A DNA stretch of 64,000 nucleotides from Onchocerca lupi (Eukaryota; Nematoda; Chromadorea; Rhabditida; Onchocercidae). Below, in pieces: positions 1 through 11,064 of this stretch; the stretch's first letter is position 1, and the number at the start of each line of letters is the position of its first letter. The translations under genes and the position numbers were made by a program. The stretch lies in the NCBI GenBank assembly GCA_028564675.1, contig JAOVVO010000308.1, forward strand, positions 1-64,000, written 5' to 3'. Under the pieces are notes generated by a model that worked only from the letters and a program-made list of their open reading frames with translations, ran no database searches and was not told the origin of the DNA.

Positions 1-240
1 GTTTTTGATTCATAAATTGGAGGTGCTTCTGTTTTTGATTCATAAATTGGAGGTGCTTCTGTTTTTGATTCATAAATTGGAGGTGCTTCTGTTTTTGATT
101 CATAAATTGGAGGTGCTTCTGTTTTTGGTTCATAAATTGGAGGTGCTTCTGTTTTTGATTCATAAATTGGAGGTGCTTCTGTTTTTGATTCATAAATTGG
201 AGGTGCTTCTGTTTTTGGTTCATAAGGTGGTAATGATTCT
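1..240. repeat. 30-bp tandem repeat, 8 units, coding
   Basis: Eight head-to-tail 30-bp units start at base 1. Units 1-7 are near identical (unit 5 differs by one base, which changes Ser to Pro); unit 8 (211-240) is degenerate. On the minus strand each unit encodes EAPPIYESKT. There are no spacers, so this is not CRISPR. The array probably continues to the left of the window. Confidence 0.97.
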
Positions 241-2160
241 CCAGGTGAATTGTAAATTTCAGGTGTAGGGATAATATTACCTGGAATTTGTGGACCATAT
301 GATGCTGATAGTGGCGATGGTGGTGGTGGCGGTGGTAACGGTGGTGATGGTTGGTAAGATTGCTGTGGGAATGATTGCGGCACATTATTTGTATACGGTA
401 AATTATATGTTTGAGAATACGGTATAGTATTTACCGGACTATAAGAATTTGCGGGATATGGTGCAGAATAGGATGGAGGAGAAGCATAGTAACCTGAAAT
501 TACAAGAATTATTTGAAAATTAAACTGCAGTCGATTACTATTCAATTAGTTTCATTCTTCTACTATTAATTAATTTTTATTTATTGAGTTATATTTAAAA
601 TTAAATAATAATTATTATAATATGTCCAATTATTTAAAGAAATATATGTTGTCAAAAAGACATTTATTCTGTCAGATAAATACAGTCTCTTATGGGTTTT
701 TTTATTTCAATTGGTAATTTAATCTTAAAAATTAATTTTATCCGTCTACTACTAATTAGTTTCTGTATTAAATCATTTTACAATTATTACTAATATTTCA
801 ATCATTTAAAAGAATATCTGTTCATGAAAAATATTATTCTATCAAGTAAATCTATGTTCTTTTATTGGTAAAAGCGAAATATTTTATAACACAAATATGA
901 TCGGATAATCAAAGTGTTTGTATAATAGAAATCTGCAATATTTCTCAGTCAAATGAATCATTCATTCATCATATCTTGTTCTTCAGTCTGACACAAAAGC
1001 CTTTGTTCTCTCTCATCTTCCGATCTGCTAAAGCTTGTGTGCATTGTCTAAAATGTTGCAAATCATGTTAGTTTGTCAGGAATGTTGTAAAGACTAAAGC
1101 TTGTATGCATTTTTAAAAATTGTAGGCATTGTCCATCTCTTATCTGTTATGCTGATAGCCAAATCCTTTGTATAGCATACTGTAAGTTACTATCTACGTT
1201 AAGATCAGAGATTATCGATATAAAAAGGAGCTTCTAGCAACTACCGGATCAATAGCCACACAATATGAATGATTAGTTACTCAACTCATTAGTTGCTCAA
1301 TAATCAATGGTATTCACTCAATGGTATTCAGTTAATCAAATCAATTCAGCAATCATTCAATCAATTCACTTGACACAATAGCTTCCAATTCAATTCAAAT
1401 TACTTGCATCCAATCCATTTCTTCTAATAGCAAACGACGATCAACTACAGTTGTGATGTTATCTTACTTCATTCTGAATTATTAAGCCTCTTGTACAACC
1501 GTCTGTCATCCCAATGCTCTTTTTCTGTCATTCCAAGTAGCCAACACTGGGATCCAAGCTTCTTTTTCTCTGGATTCCAGACTCCTAGCACAGACGAAAA
1601 ATCTTCTGTCAACCAATAAAACTTTTCTCACCAATATTCATCTTGTCACAGTAAAAAAAAAAAAAAATTCCGATATTTATAGGCCAAATAGTAATTTTGA
1701 ATTTTAACAAAATTTCATAGAAATTGACATGTAATTTACCTGGTAATTTATTCAGCGGTATAAATGGTGCAGCATAACTGCCTTGTTGTCTGTGAACAGG
1801 TTGTTGTGAGCATGAACATCTTGTACTACATGGACAAGGATTACCTAAATAACTAGTCAATTGATTAAATTCTTACTAATATTGATAATGAATTCTTTAA
1901 AATTTAATTCCATTTGTTTTATCATTTCTTGATTCAATTTTTTCTTTTTTTCATATGTAATATAATAATGCACATACGTTATGTTGTGTATAACACGTGC
2001 AAAAAATACACATTATTAATTAATTTAATCTGATTTAGGTCAATTTTGACTTTAATTTAATTTCAAGAAAAGTCTTACTGAAACATGCAAAAGTAATTGT
2101 AATATAGCTCATTGCAATAATAATTATTATCAACTGTTGTAATATAATTGACCAATACAT
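1..2160 (-). CDS. Secreted proline-rich protein with decapeptide repeats, partial (3' end beyond the window)
   Basis: Three exons fit: 2079-2160, 1740-1844 and 1-493 (open to the edge); phases match at both junctions. Exon 1 encodes a signal peptide (MYWSIILQQL, an isoleucine run, ending near TFACFS). Exon 2 begins with a cysteine cluster, NPCPCSTRCSCSQQP. Exon 3 is rich in Pro, Tyr and Ser, has a polyproline run near 310-345, then eight copies of a 10-residue unit of the type EAPPIYESKT (or YEPKT). The start lies 7 bases after a TTTTTCAG acceptor, which suggests a trans-spliced leader. The signal peptide plus Cys-rich and Pro-rich head resembles nematode extracellular proteins such as groundhog/ground-like family members, but the diagnostic C-terminal domain would lie outside the window, so this is only a suggestion. 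A cuticle or structural role is inference. Intron 2 (494-1739) holds an LTR-like repeat. Confidence 0.72.
899..1655 (+). mobile_element. LTR-like dispersed repeat, copy 1
   Basis: About 190 bases (939-1130) are nearly identical to 56171-56362. Weaker similarity continues to about 1655, including ATTATCGATATAAAAAGGAG (TATA-like) and AACCAATAAAACTTTTCTCACC (polyadenylation-like). The order TG-type start, TATA-like box, AATAAA near the 3' end is that of a retrotransposon LTR. No internal gag/pol sequence adjoins it, so a solo LTR or non-autonomous element is inferred. Boundaries are approximate and I could not find a convincing target-site duplication. It sits in intron 2 of the proline-rich gene. 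Confidence 0.6.
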
Positions 2161-2249
2161 TTTGAGCCTGAAAAAGAAATCGTTTTAATTATCATGACAT
2201 CTAATTAACAAAATTAACAAAAACTGGTTTAAAAATTGAGCATATTCAG

Positions 2250-2484
2250 GCATAGTTTTATTGCATTTCAAAAAATTTTGAAATTAAAAAAAAAAAAACC
2301 ATTCTCAATAGACAACAATAATAATATGAATTATTATGATGATCAATCTCGGGATATTTATATCAAAATGCCTTATATGAATTCAAGGAAAATCGATTTA
2401 ACCTTACGACATCTGCGCCATAATCGGTCGCTTAGTAAAAAATATACAGATATGAAAAAGGATTTGTGCTATATTTGCGCTTAA
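2250..2484 (+). other. Possible small coding exon, divergent from the proline-rich gene
   Basis: An open frame follows a TATTCAG acceptor-like site. From the ATG at 2326 it would give 52 residues beginning MNYYDDQSRDIY and ending with a CYIC motif before TAA. The last 140 bases are less AT-rich than the surroundings and read like coding DNA, with Arg, Asp, Leu and Cys rather than only Lys, Asn and Ile. No family is recognised and no partner exon was found, so a chance open frame is possible. Confidence 0.25.
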
Positions 2485-5400
2485 TTGTACCATTGATTTC
2501 ATATAACCAATATCAACCTTATAAAACTTTTCATATTATATTAAACTTTCGCAAATTTGGTTGAAGAAATGATTGGAAGGATAAGAAATCGAAATTGGAA
2601 AGTTGAAATTTATTTTTATTGGAGTTATGAAGTATTAAATTTTATGCTTGTCTAAATTAACTTTTTTTTCGGGAGAAAAGTTCGAAATGATTCCAGTTGA
2701 TTTTTTAATTTGCGGAATCCACAATTGAATTTCCTCACTGAATACTTGAGTAATGCAAAATTAACGAAAAAAAGACGAAAGTTTTTGAAAAACAAAAAAT
2801 TTAGAGAGAAAATGAAAAAGAGATTTAAAACATATTAAAAACCAACAATTATCTAATAAAAATGGAAAGAATCATTGATATATATGCATATAATGCTCGC
2901 TGTTCCGAAAATTTTTCACTTCTAAATCTTTTAAATTCAAGAAATTGATTTTTGAATGGAAAAGAAATTTGATTTTAAAATATTGGTGATTATCGAAAAT
3001 ATGAATATTCTTAATAAAACTATTCATACTTGATCATTATTATTCCTAATTAAATGATTAATGTAAATAAAGTTATTAATATATTTACATTTTAAATTTA
3101 TTCAATTTATTAGCGATAATTAATCATATATTCCAAATTTACTTATAAGTAAAAATTAATTGATAATTATATTTCAAATTTGTTTATATTTATTACTGAT
3201 AATTAAATAGTTCTTGATAAATAAAATATCCATCCATTTCTTTCTTCCCAAAATGAAAATTTGTCGAAAATTGCATTTATAAGTTGTAAATTTTTGTAAA
3301 TAAATAAATAAGCAAAATTGAAATATGATTACATCAATTAGCTCTCGTTGTTTATTACTGATCAAACTATGAATTAATCTAGTAAATAAATAAAATAATT
3401 ATAATAAATAAAAATCGATAGAAAATTTCAATTTTCAAATCTTTGAAACAAATTAATAAATTGATTTTTTGAATAAAAAAAAAAAAAAAAATGGAAAATT
3501 AAGCGACAATCTTTGCAACAATTCTTGATGGCAATTATTTCACGAATAATGAGAGGATGCGTAAATTCAAGATTATCGATCATCTCATTCATGTTTAACA
3601 TTTGATGAAAAAAATGAGAGAAAGTTGAGTGGTCTCTTAATCCCTTAAAAACGATATGAAGATTTGTCAGAATTGTTGAAATTAAGAAATGATTGTTTGC
3701 TCAAAATCATAAATGAAAGAAATGAAAAAAAAAAAAAAAAAAAAGGAAGAAGAAAGGGAAAAGTAGGGAATTTTAAAAAGGAAGTATATGAAAAATGATG
3801 AAAATGTCACAAAAAAAAGCGCTAATCATTTAATGATCGTTATAGCTTTAAGATATTTTTGTAGTTATCTTTTATCATAACTGAATTCTGATCCTTTTTT
3901 CTTTAAATTTATGTATAACGAATGAAGAAAGAGGGAGAGATTAAAGTAGGAATAATTGTAATTATTCTGATACTAAGATTAATAATCATAATAAATAATG
4001 ATCAATTATGGCATAATGATAGTAATAATGCCGATAAATAATGATTAATTACAACTATTATAATAAAGCAAAAATAAGTCATAAGGAAAAATGAATATCA
4101 TTATTAGAATTATAATCTAATTTATTGGAATTATAATCTTTAAAAATTTCATTGGAATTATTTGATTAAATGCTGAAAAAATTTTTGTGTTCTTAAAATT
4201 GTAATAAAAATAATTCGAATAATACAAATAATAGCTTAGAAATGTTGAACTAGAAGAAAAATAAGAAAAATGATGAAAGAATTAATTCAAAAGATTTGTT
4301 ATATCCAACGATGATTCGTACTCTATCAAATCTATGAAATCATAAAATGATCAAATCCTTATCATTCACTTCATCATTCCACATCTATCGTTTTCTATTA
4401 TCAGTTTATTTTATCGCTACAGATGTTACATTTGCCGCATATATTACTAGTTTTTATAGCATTTTCGACGATATAATATCAACTAGATCATATGCAAAAT
4501 ATGTCGAAATGCTTAGTTCTGCGTAAATAAATAATTTTATTTGGAATTTTTAGGCTTTACTAAATTAAATCTCTGTAATATGGAAAATATTTATCACAAA
4601 TATGCAATCAGAATTAAAGGAAAGAAAAGAAATGTTTCTCAAAAATCTGGAATATTTCATCTTGTTTTGCTTCATGAATATGAAATCTTGTTTGATGCAA
4701 CAAAATGGTCAAACTTTTGATTCATTGTATTGTTGAAATTCTCAAATTTTAACAACTCACTCGTACCGAATTCTGCTTAACAAATTGTTTGCTTGAAGAG
4801 TAATCATAAAAAAAAAAAAATTTTTTTTCAGCTCGAAAATATGATCTCATCTTTTTTTACAAAAATTCTTATTGAATACTGAATTTTTTTTTTTTTTAAT
4901 ATATAAGATTTTTATAGCTAAGATAATCAATTAAATTAAAAAAAAATAAAAGGCAATCGGAAAGGTTAACAATTGATTGATTATAAAAGATTTAGTTTAG
5001 ATGAAATCTTACAAAAATTAACAAATATATATTTCTGACAATTTTATGCAACAAAATTTTCCTAAACCTTTTATACCATAACACAGCATATTTTTATGCC
5101 ATAATACAGTATACTTTGTTTCGTAATACGGTATATACATAAACGTTTTTTTTTTTTTTTTTTAACACGATGTTGAAATTGCATTTGCATTATTTTCAGC
5201 AATATTGTAAAATATTGTTGATTCTGTTTCATGTTTTTTCACTATCGGTAACAAAAATTGACGAAAAAACTTTTATATCAGTGTAAATTTTGTTCTATTA
5301 AAAGTAATAAAATTAAAAAAGCAAAAGAAAAAAAGAATGAATTTTTTAAAGTTTTGAAAGTATCAAAAAAAAAAAGAATAAAATGATAGTGCATTCATTT

Positions 5401-8400
5401 TCCTTTTATCATTTGTTACCAAAAAAAAAAAAAAATAAAAAGGCGAAGAAAGAGAGAAATGTAAATATATATTTCAAATGTGACAATTGTAATCTAATAA
5501 GAAGAATTATGCATGAATCGTTGTGACAGATCGATCATCATCCAGTTTTAAATTCATTAAAAAGATTATAGAAATCTTTCTATCGAAAATGAAGAAGCAA
5601 ACAAATAACCTAAAAATTAATAAAAAAAAATGATAACAAAAAAAAAAAAAACCAAACAATTCGTTATCTTCATGGATGAAATAATTCATTTAATGCGGCA
5701 ATGTTTCGTCGATATTATAAAAACTTAAAATATTATTTATACATGAAGACAGTAAGTAAAAAGAAAGATGAAATTTTTTAAAATGATCATCAAAGGAACT
5801 GAAACAAACATATATTTTTAAGAAATTACAAATGATATCAAAATGATCATCATTTCCATTTTTTTTAAAAACTTTCTCTTTCAAATTTTTTTTTTTTTTT
5901 TTTTGAAAAAACTCGCTATTTAAATTTTAAATAACAATTAATCATGAATTTATTTATGCAGTTAATTTAAATTAATTAGACCAAAATGATTAGAAACCCG
6001 AAATTTACGAATGATTACATCATTGCAAATATAATTCATTTAATTTTTATATTTCGTTCCAATTTTTCTCTTTTCAGATATCCTAAATTTCAAGCAAAAA
6101 AAAAAAGTTGAAAAATTTATCAAGCATTTTTGATTATCATACTGTATGATAATGTTAAATAATTTTTTTTTTTTAGTGAAGAAAAAAATGAAACTTACAT
6201 ATTATGCAAATAATTTATTAATTGGAAAAAATTTGTTTTGCAAAAATGGATAATATCATTGAGAAAATTAATTAGTAATGATAATGGTGTTAAATTTGCT
6301 GAATGACTGGAAAAATGATATTTGGTTTGTTTATCACCTGCAAAATAAATTGAATGATATATAATGAAAATAATGTGAAAGAATAAACAACAACAGATGG
6401 TAAATAAACAATATAAGTATTATATTATCGCACTGAAAATGACATTTAAAATTTCAGAAAATCTTTAAAACAGGAATTTTATTGCAGGTATTAAGTGTTT
6501 TATCGCAGATATCAAGTTTTACAATTATTGGATGGAATTGTTAATGCTTGTCTAAATGAAACGATTTAATCATAATTAGATACTCTTTATTATTATTATG
6601 ATATGATCCAATGAATTCACGTACACACATTTTAAGTTTATATATATTTAAAGAAGATATGGTTTATTATAGCATATAATCTTTGTACCATAACAATATG
6701 TAAACAAATGTATTTAGGACTAGAGACCAGTATAAATTGTAATTCCAGAATTTAAAAAATGAAATGCAATTAATTTTTTTTTTGGTACAGTGTAATTTTA
6801 ATAGAAATTGCAGAAGAGTCAAAAAAAAAAAAAAAAATTTAGCGGGCAAATTATAAGCTGTCAAATATTCTTTTTTTTTTACAATAAAAATTATATTACA
6901 AATTAATTGGAACTGAAATATAATCAAAAAGGGATTAGAGAAATTATAAGTTGCCAAATATATTTTGTTTATGATATAAGAATTGCTGGAACAATAATAG
7001 GAAAATATATATACATCGAACTATACATAATAATATTTTCAAATAAAATAAAAACGAAAGTAGTGAAGAGGAAATAAATTTATGATTCGATGGTTGGAAA
7101 ATCTTTATGTTTTTTCTTTTCCTTAAATAATAAAAGATTGACATAATTTACATATATACTTTCTTTAAAGATTGACATAATCTGTATAATTTAGGTTCGG
7201 AAATTCAGTTTTTATTATCATCAACATCTATGTTACTTTTTTTCTTTTTCTTTTTTTTTAAATTAATTTTTTTTCATTCCATTTCATTCTATCCATTCAC
7301 GACATGAATTTTTATAATTGTTACGAAAGGAATGTATTAAGGAAAGCAAATTTTTGTCCTAAAATCAGTAATTTGGAACGAATAAATTGTATCCTTTTCC
7401 TTCTTCTTAAAATACATTGTAAAATTATCCTAAATTTTTTCTTTATGAATTTCCATTATTTTCCATATTTTTTCAAATTTTTCATTCAACCATTTTTTTC
7501 TTATCATTTCATTTCATTGTTTCGTTATGTTATTAATTAAGTTTTAATTGGAGAAAAATTGATAGGTGAGATGAATTCGATTCACCTAATTTAATATTTT
7601 GGATGAAATTTCAAAATGTTTGCTATCATACTATCTAAATATACCTTGTTTTAGTTTGTTATCTTAATGGAAAACTTTACGGACAATTCGATGATCCACC
7701 TGACACCAGAAAAATGGATTGGTGCCAAAAAAAATCTCATATTATTGGAAATTTGAAGTTTTTGAATTAATACTCAATTAGAATTATTTTTTTTAAAAAT
7801 TACGATTTGTACTGAAAGATGAACGATTTATAAAATAGAATAAAAACTTGGCGATATTTTGTTAGAAAAATTTAATTTCTTTTCATCTTATTCATCTTAG
7901 TCATCTTTCTCACCTGCTTTCCTAAATAATTGGAATAATTCTAAGAAGGAATCAAGTTAATTCTAAAGTTAAACTGCCAAATCTTAGTAAAATATTATTT
8001 AAAAAAGAATAGTTGTTCATAAAATTAGCAAAAGAATTTCAAATTTGAATTGAATTATTTAGAATTTAATTCATTAAAATAACTTACCTTACGGACAGAT
8101 ATAGGATATACAACTAACATTCAAGGAAAGATCTGCAAGGCAATTGCAATAATTAATTGTCGAATTCCCTTTTCTCTAACTGTGTTTTTCACGCTTCATT
8201 AACCGATAAATATTTATGAGTAAAATGAAATTGCATTCACAGAAAATCATTCATACGAACATTATGAAGTTGCAACTTTTGAACAGAGTCTTATCGATAT
8301 ATTATCACACACTAATTCATCATCCAAAAAAGAAATGAAACTATTACAAAAATGAAAGCAAATCCTCCGGATTGGTAAAGATTAGTGTCCCCTCCTTTTT

Positions 8401-9060
8401 TTCCCATGAACTTTTGAATTATCTTCCATCGTAGTTTTTTTTTTTTTTCAAAGAAAACAAACTATTTGAGAAAATACATTTTTTTTCCGTATTTTTCAAA
8501 AGACACTTTAAATTTAATCGTATAAATTTTTGCATTGAATGTTATGCTTTGATTTGGATGACTTGATTTTTCATCTTGTTAACATTTTGATGGCACTGCT
8601 TTTTTACTGCTAACATCTTAATCTCACTGATAAATTCTTTGTTTCATTTATTTAAATAGAACAATAGTTTTAAATTTGATAATGAAAATGAATTTAAATG
8701 AGAAATTGAATTTTTGGATTTAAATAAAACTTTTAAGTTGACATTTATGCATAGTCTATCTGATAGTAGCTTTTGTTGATAACAGTAATCAGTACAAACA
8801 ATGATTTCCACTGAGAACTTTGTGTGATAAACCATTTTCTCCCTTGCAGGTATATAATCTTACTCCTTTGCAGTTATATAATTAGAAAAATATTTATTAC
8901 ATATGCTAAAACCTACACTTACTTCTGGACGATGTGCTACAGTTTCTATCGAATTCAAGCGTTTTTTGCAATTGTTGATATTACTATTGTGCTGCGTGAA
9001 ATTATTGAAACATTAGTAACATTAAGAATGATAAAGATATGATGCGATGATTTGAGCAGC
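2485..9060. other. Gene-poor AT-rich intergenic DNA
   Basis: There are many A/T homopolymers (3477-3490, 3723-3744, 5144-5163, 5887-5904) and short Lys/Asn/Ile/Phe-rich frames on both strands that look like AT-rich noise. The only coding-looking spot is near 7655-7770 (see findings). No recognisable gene, RNA or element was seen. Confidence 0.6.
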
Positions 9061-9367
9061 GAATCTCTCTCAAAATTATAGATCACAGATTATAGACTGA
9101 GAGAAATTACAGATCTAAATACGATTTATAATTCCGATTTTAATGCAATACATTCCGATATAAAGAAGATGTCAAAGAATAATTCCGATTTTAATGCAAT
9201 ACATTCCGATCTATAGAAGATGTCAAAGAATGTATTGCATTAAAATCGGAATCTCTCTCAAAATTATAGGTCACAGATTATAGACTGAGAGAAATTATAG
9301 ATCTAAATACGATTTATAATTCCGATTTCAATGCAGTACATTCCGATCTAGAGAAGGTGTCAAAGAA
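9061..9367. repeat. Duplicated ~119-bp unit with an inverted internal copy (hairpin)
   Basis: A unit beginning GAATCTCTCTCAAAATTATA occurs at 9061-9179 and again, slightly diverged, at 9249-9367. Between them is a partial direct copy (9180-9229), followed by an inverted copy of ATTCCGATTTTAATGCAATA at about 9228-9252. The direct and inverted copies could form a stem of about 25 bp with a loop of about 20. No coding frame explains it. Confidence 0.9.
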
Positions 9368-9401
9368 AATATCGAAGATATTGAGGGTTCTGAAGATACT
9401 G

Positions 9402-9735
9402 AAATTGTTATTACAACAATAATAAAAAGGCTAAAAATAATAAAAACAAAAGCAGCAATGAAAATAATAACAATACAATAATAATAACAACAACGACAAT
9501 AAGAATAATGAAAATAATGTAGATAATAACAAAAAACAATGACAACAATAGCAACAACAATGAAAACAACAAAAACAAGAACAATAATAACAATAAAAAT
9601 AGTAACAAAAATAAGGACAACAATAATAACAACAATGGCAACAGCGAAACAATAACGGCAACAAATAATACAACAATAACGATAACAATAATACTAACAA
9701 CAACAATAACAATAATAAAAAAGACAGCGACAACT
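9402..9735. repeat. AAC/AAT trinucleotide-like low-complexity block
   Basis: Imperfect (AAC/AAT/ACA)n on the plus strand. Minus-strand open frames here encode only Val, Ile, Leu and Phe runs and are treated as by-products of the repeat. Confidence 0.9.
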
Positions 9736-9859
9736 ATCATCACTGCTTATCGCCCCCAAGGACCTTGAAAATAGATGGCATTTGAGCGAAAGATTTCTAA
9801 TTTATTTAGGTAGACTTAAACGTTACTTGGCTAGACTTATATTTTATTTAGCGTAAGAC

Positions 9860-10182
9860 TTATACTTTATTTGGTTCATCTCACAGCGTTCCAGTTCTGT
9901 TTACAAAAAACAGCGCACGTGGAGCACACGTTCAAGTCTACGTGTTTACGTGTCATTCAAGCAAGCGAAACGTCATACACATTGGAAGTTTAAGAATAAG
10001 TTGAAGACGTTTCGTCCCACAATTCCTCTAATCACTCGCTTTATCGAATATAAGTGCTTCATTAAGTGCTCAAGACGGATATCAAGAAGAAAGTTCGTGT
10101 TTACGCTCTAAGCATTCGACGGTCGAACTACTGAAAAAAAAAAAAAAAAAAAAAAAAAAGAAGGACTTGGCTATTTTCTTAA
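9860..10182 (+). promoter_or_regulatory. Upstream region / 5' leader of the sirtuin gene
   Basis: The stretch is clearly less AT-rich than its surroundings. It carries several ACGT-core motifs between about 9915 and 9975 (GCACGTGGAGCACACGTTC, then CTACGTGTTTACGTGTCA), one of them the E-box CACGTG. A 27-base A tract (10134-10159) lies just before the start codon. Promoter or leader function is inferred from position and composition. Confidence 0.45.
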
Positions 10183-11064
10183 ATGATGCCTTCGGTGTTC
10201 CACTTCGTTCCTGAATGTGCTCAGCCAACTGATAGAAATATTAAGGAATTCGTGGATGTCTTAAAGACTATCAGACATTTGGTGGTAATGACCGGCGCTG
10301 GAATATCCACCGAATCTGGTATTCCGGATTATCGTTCACCCAAAGTTGGTCAATATGCACGTACCGATCATCGTCCGGTGTTGCACGGAGATTTCATGCA
10401 ATCGTTAGTTGTCCGGAAGCGTTTTTGGACTCGAAATTTCGTTGCTTGGCCACGATTTTCCGCTTCACAACCAAACGTAACGCATCAAATAATTGCCAAC
10501 TGGGAAAAAAGTAAACGATTTACGTGGCTAATCACACAAAACGTAGACGGATTACATACAGCAGCTGGATCGAAAATGCTAAGCGAATTGCATGGTTGCG
10601 GACGAAGAGTTATTTTTATGAATTGTCATTCGCTATACAATCGGCAAATAATACAGGAATGGATTCAGAAGGCAAATCCGAATTGGTGTTTAGAAGAGAT
10701 CGGAGAATTAGCACCGGATGGTGATTGTGATATTCCGGATAAAGCTGTGGATAATTTCAATCTTCCAGTATGCCCAAAATGTGGTCCTAAATCGATTCTG
10801 AAAACGGATGTCGTCTTTTTTGGTGGATTCATCGATCCGGAAATTCAAAGCAAATGTTATGACATGGTAAAAAGTTGTGATGGTATGCTGGTACTTGGTT
10901 CTTCGCTTACCGTCCTTTCCAGTTATCGTTATGTTCAACAAGCATTTGAACAGTCTATACCAATTTTAATTGTCAATATTGGTCCTACTGCTGCTGATGA
11001 TTTAGCTACCGTCAAGATATCCGCTAAATGTTCTGATATCATAAAACATGTCCCGAATTTGTAG
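10183..11064 (+). CDS. SIRT4-like NAD-dependent protein deacylase / ADP-ribosyltransferase (sirtuin)
   Basis: One uninterrupted 293-residue frame. Sirtuin signatures in order: NAD-binding GAGISTESGIPDYRS (38-52), YARTDHRPVLHGDF (58-71), TQNVDGLH (118-125), catalytic His137 in ELHGC, GSSLTVLSSY near 240 and VNIGPT near 264. The pattern matches SIRT4 and the C. elegans mitochondrial sirtuins SIR-2.2/2.3 best. The zinc module is odd: Cys148, Cys197 and Cys200 are present, but the position of the first cysteine is Phe145 (VIFMNC instead of the family's CxxC). The N-terminus is short and has no obvious mitochondrial presequence, although FVPECAQP aligns with the mature start of human SIRT4. The gene has no intron, unlike every other confident multi-domain gene in the window, so a retrocopy origin is possible. 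An AATAAA lies at 11773. Confidence 0.93.
   Translation: MMPSVFHFVPECAQPTDRNIKEFVDVLKTIRHLVVMTGAGISTESGIPDYRSPKVGQYARTDHRPVLHGDFMQSLVVRKRFWTRNFVAWPRFSASQPNVTHQIIANWEKSKRFTWLITQNVDGLHTAAGSKMLSELHGCGRRVIFMNCHSLYNRQIIQEWIQKANPNWCLEEIGELAPDGDCDIPDKAVDNFNLPVCPKCGPKSILKTDVVFFGGFIDPEIQSKCYDMVKSCDGMLVLGSSLTVLSSYRYVQQAFEQSIPILIVNIGPTAADDLATVKISAKCSDIIKHVPNL

Noticed and set aside
1..240. Possible CRISPR array
   Set aside because: Units are contiguous with no spacers, code for protein and lie in a eukaryotic gene.
5..268. Plus-strand open frame with repeated Leu-Ile-His-Lys units
   Set aside because: It is the antisense of the decapeptide-coding array; the minus strand has signal peptide, splice sites and sensible composition.
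8824..9042. 72-codon plus-strand frame with hydrophobic stretches
   Set aside because: No family, no splice partner, and AT-rich Ile/Phe/Tyr composition as in random frames nearby.
9411..9743. Two long minus-strand frames of hydrophobic residues
   Set aside because: They are produced by the AAC/AAT low-complexity repeat; no start context, splice sites or family.
10524..10941. Overlapping frames on both strands within the sirtuin gene
   Set aside because: Shadows of the 293-residue sirtuin frame.
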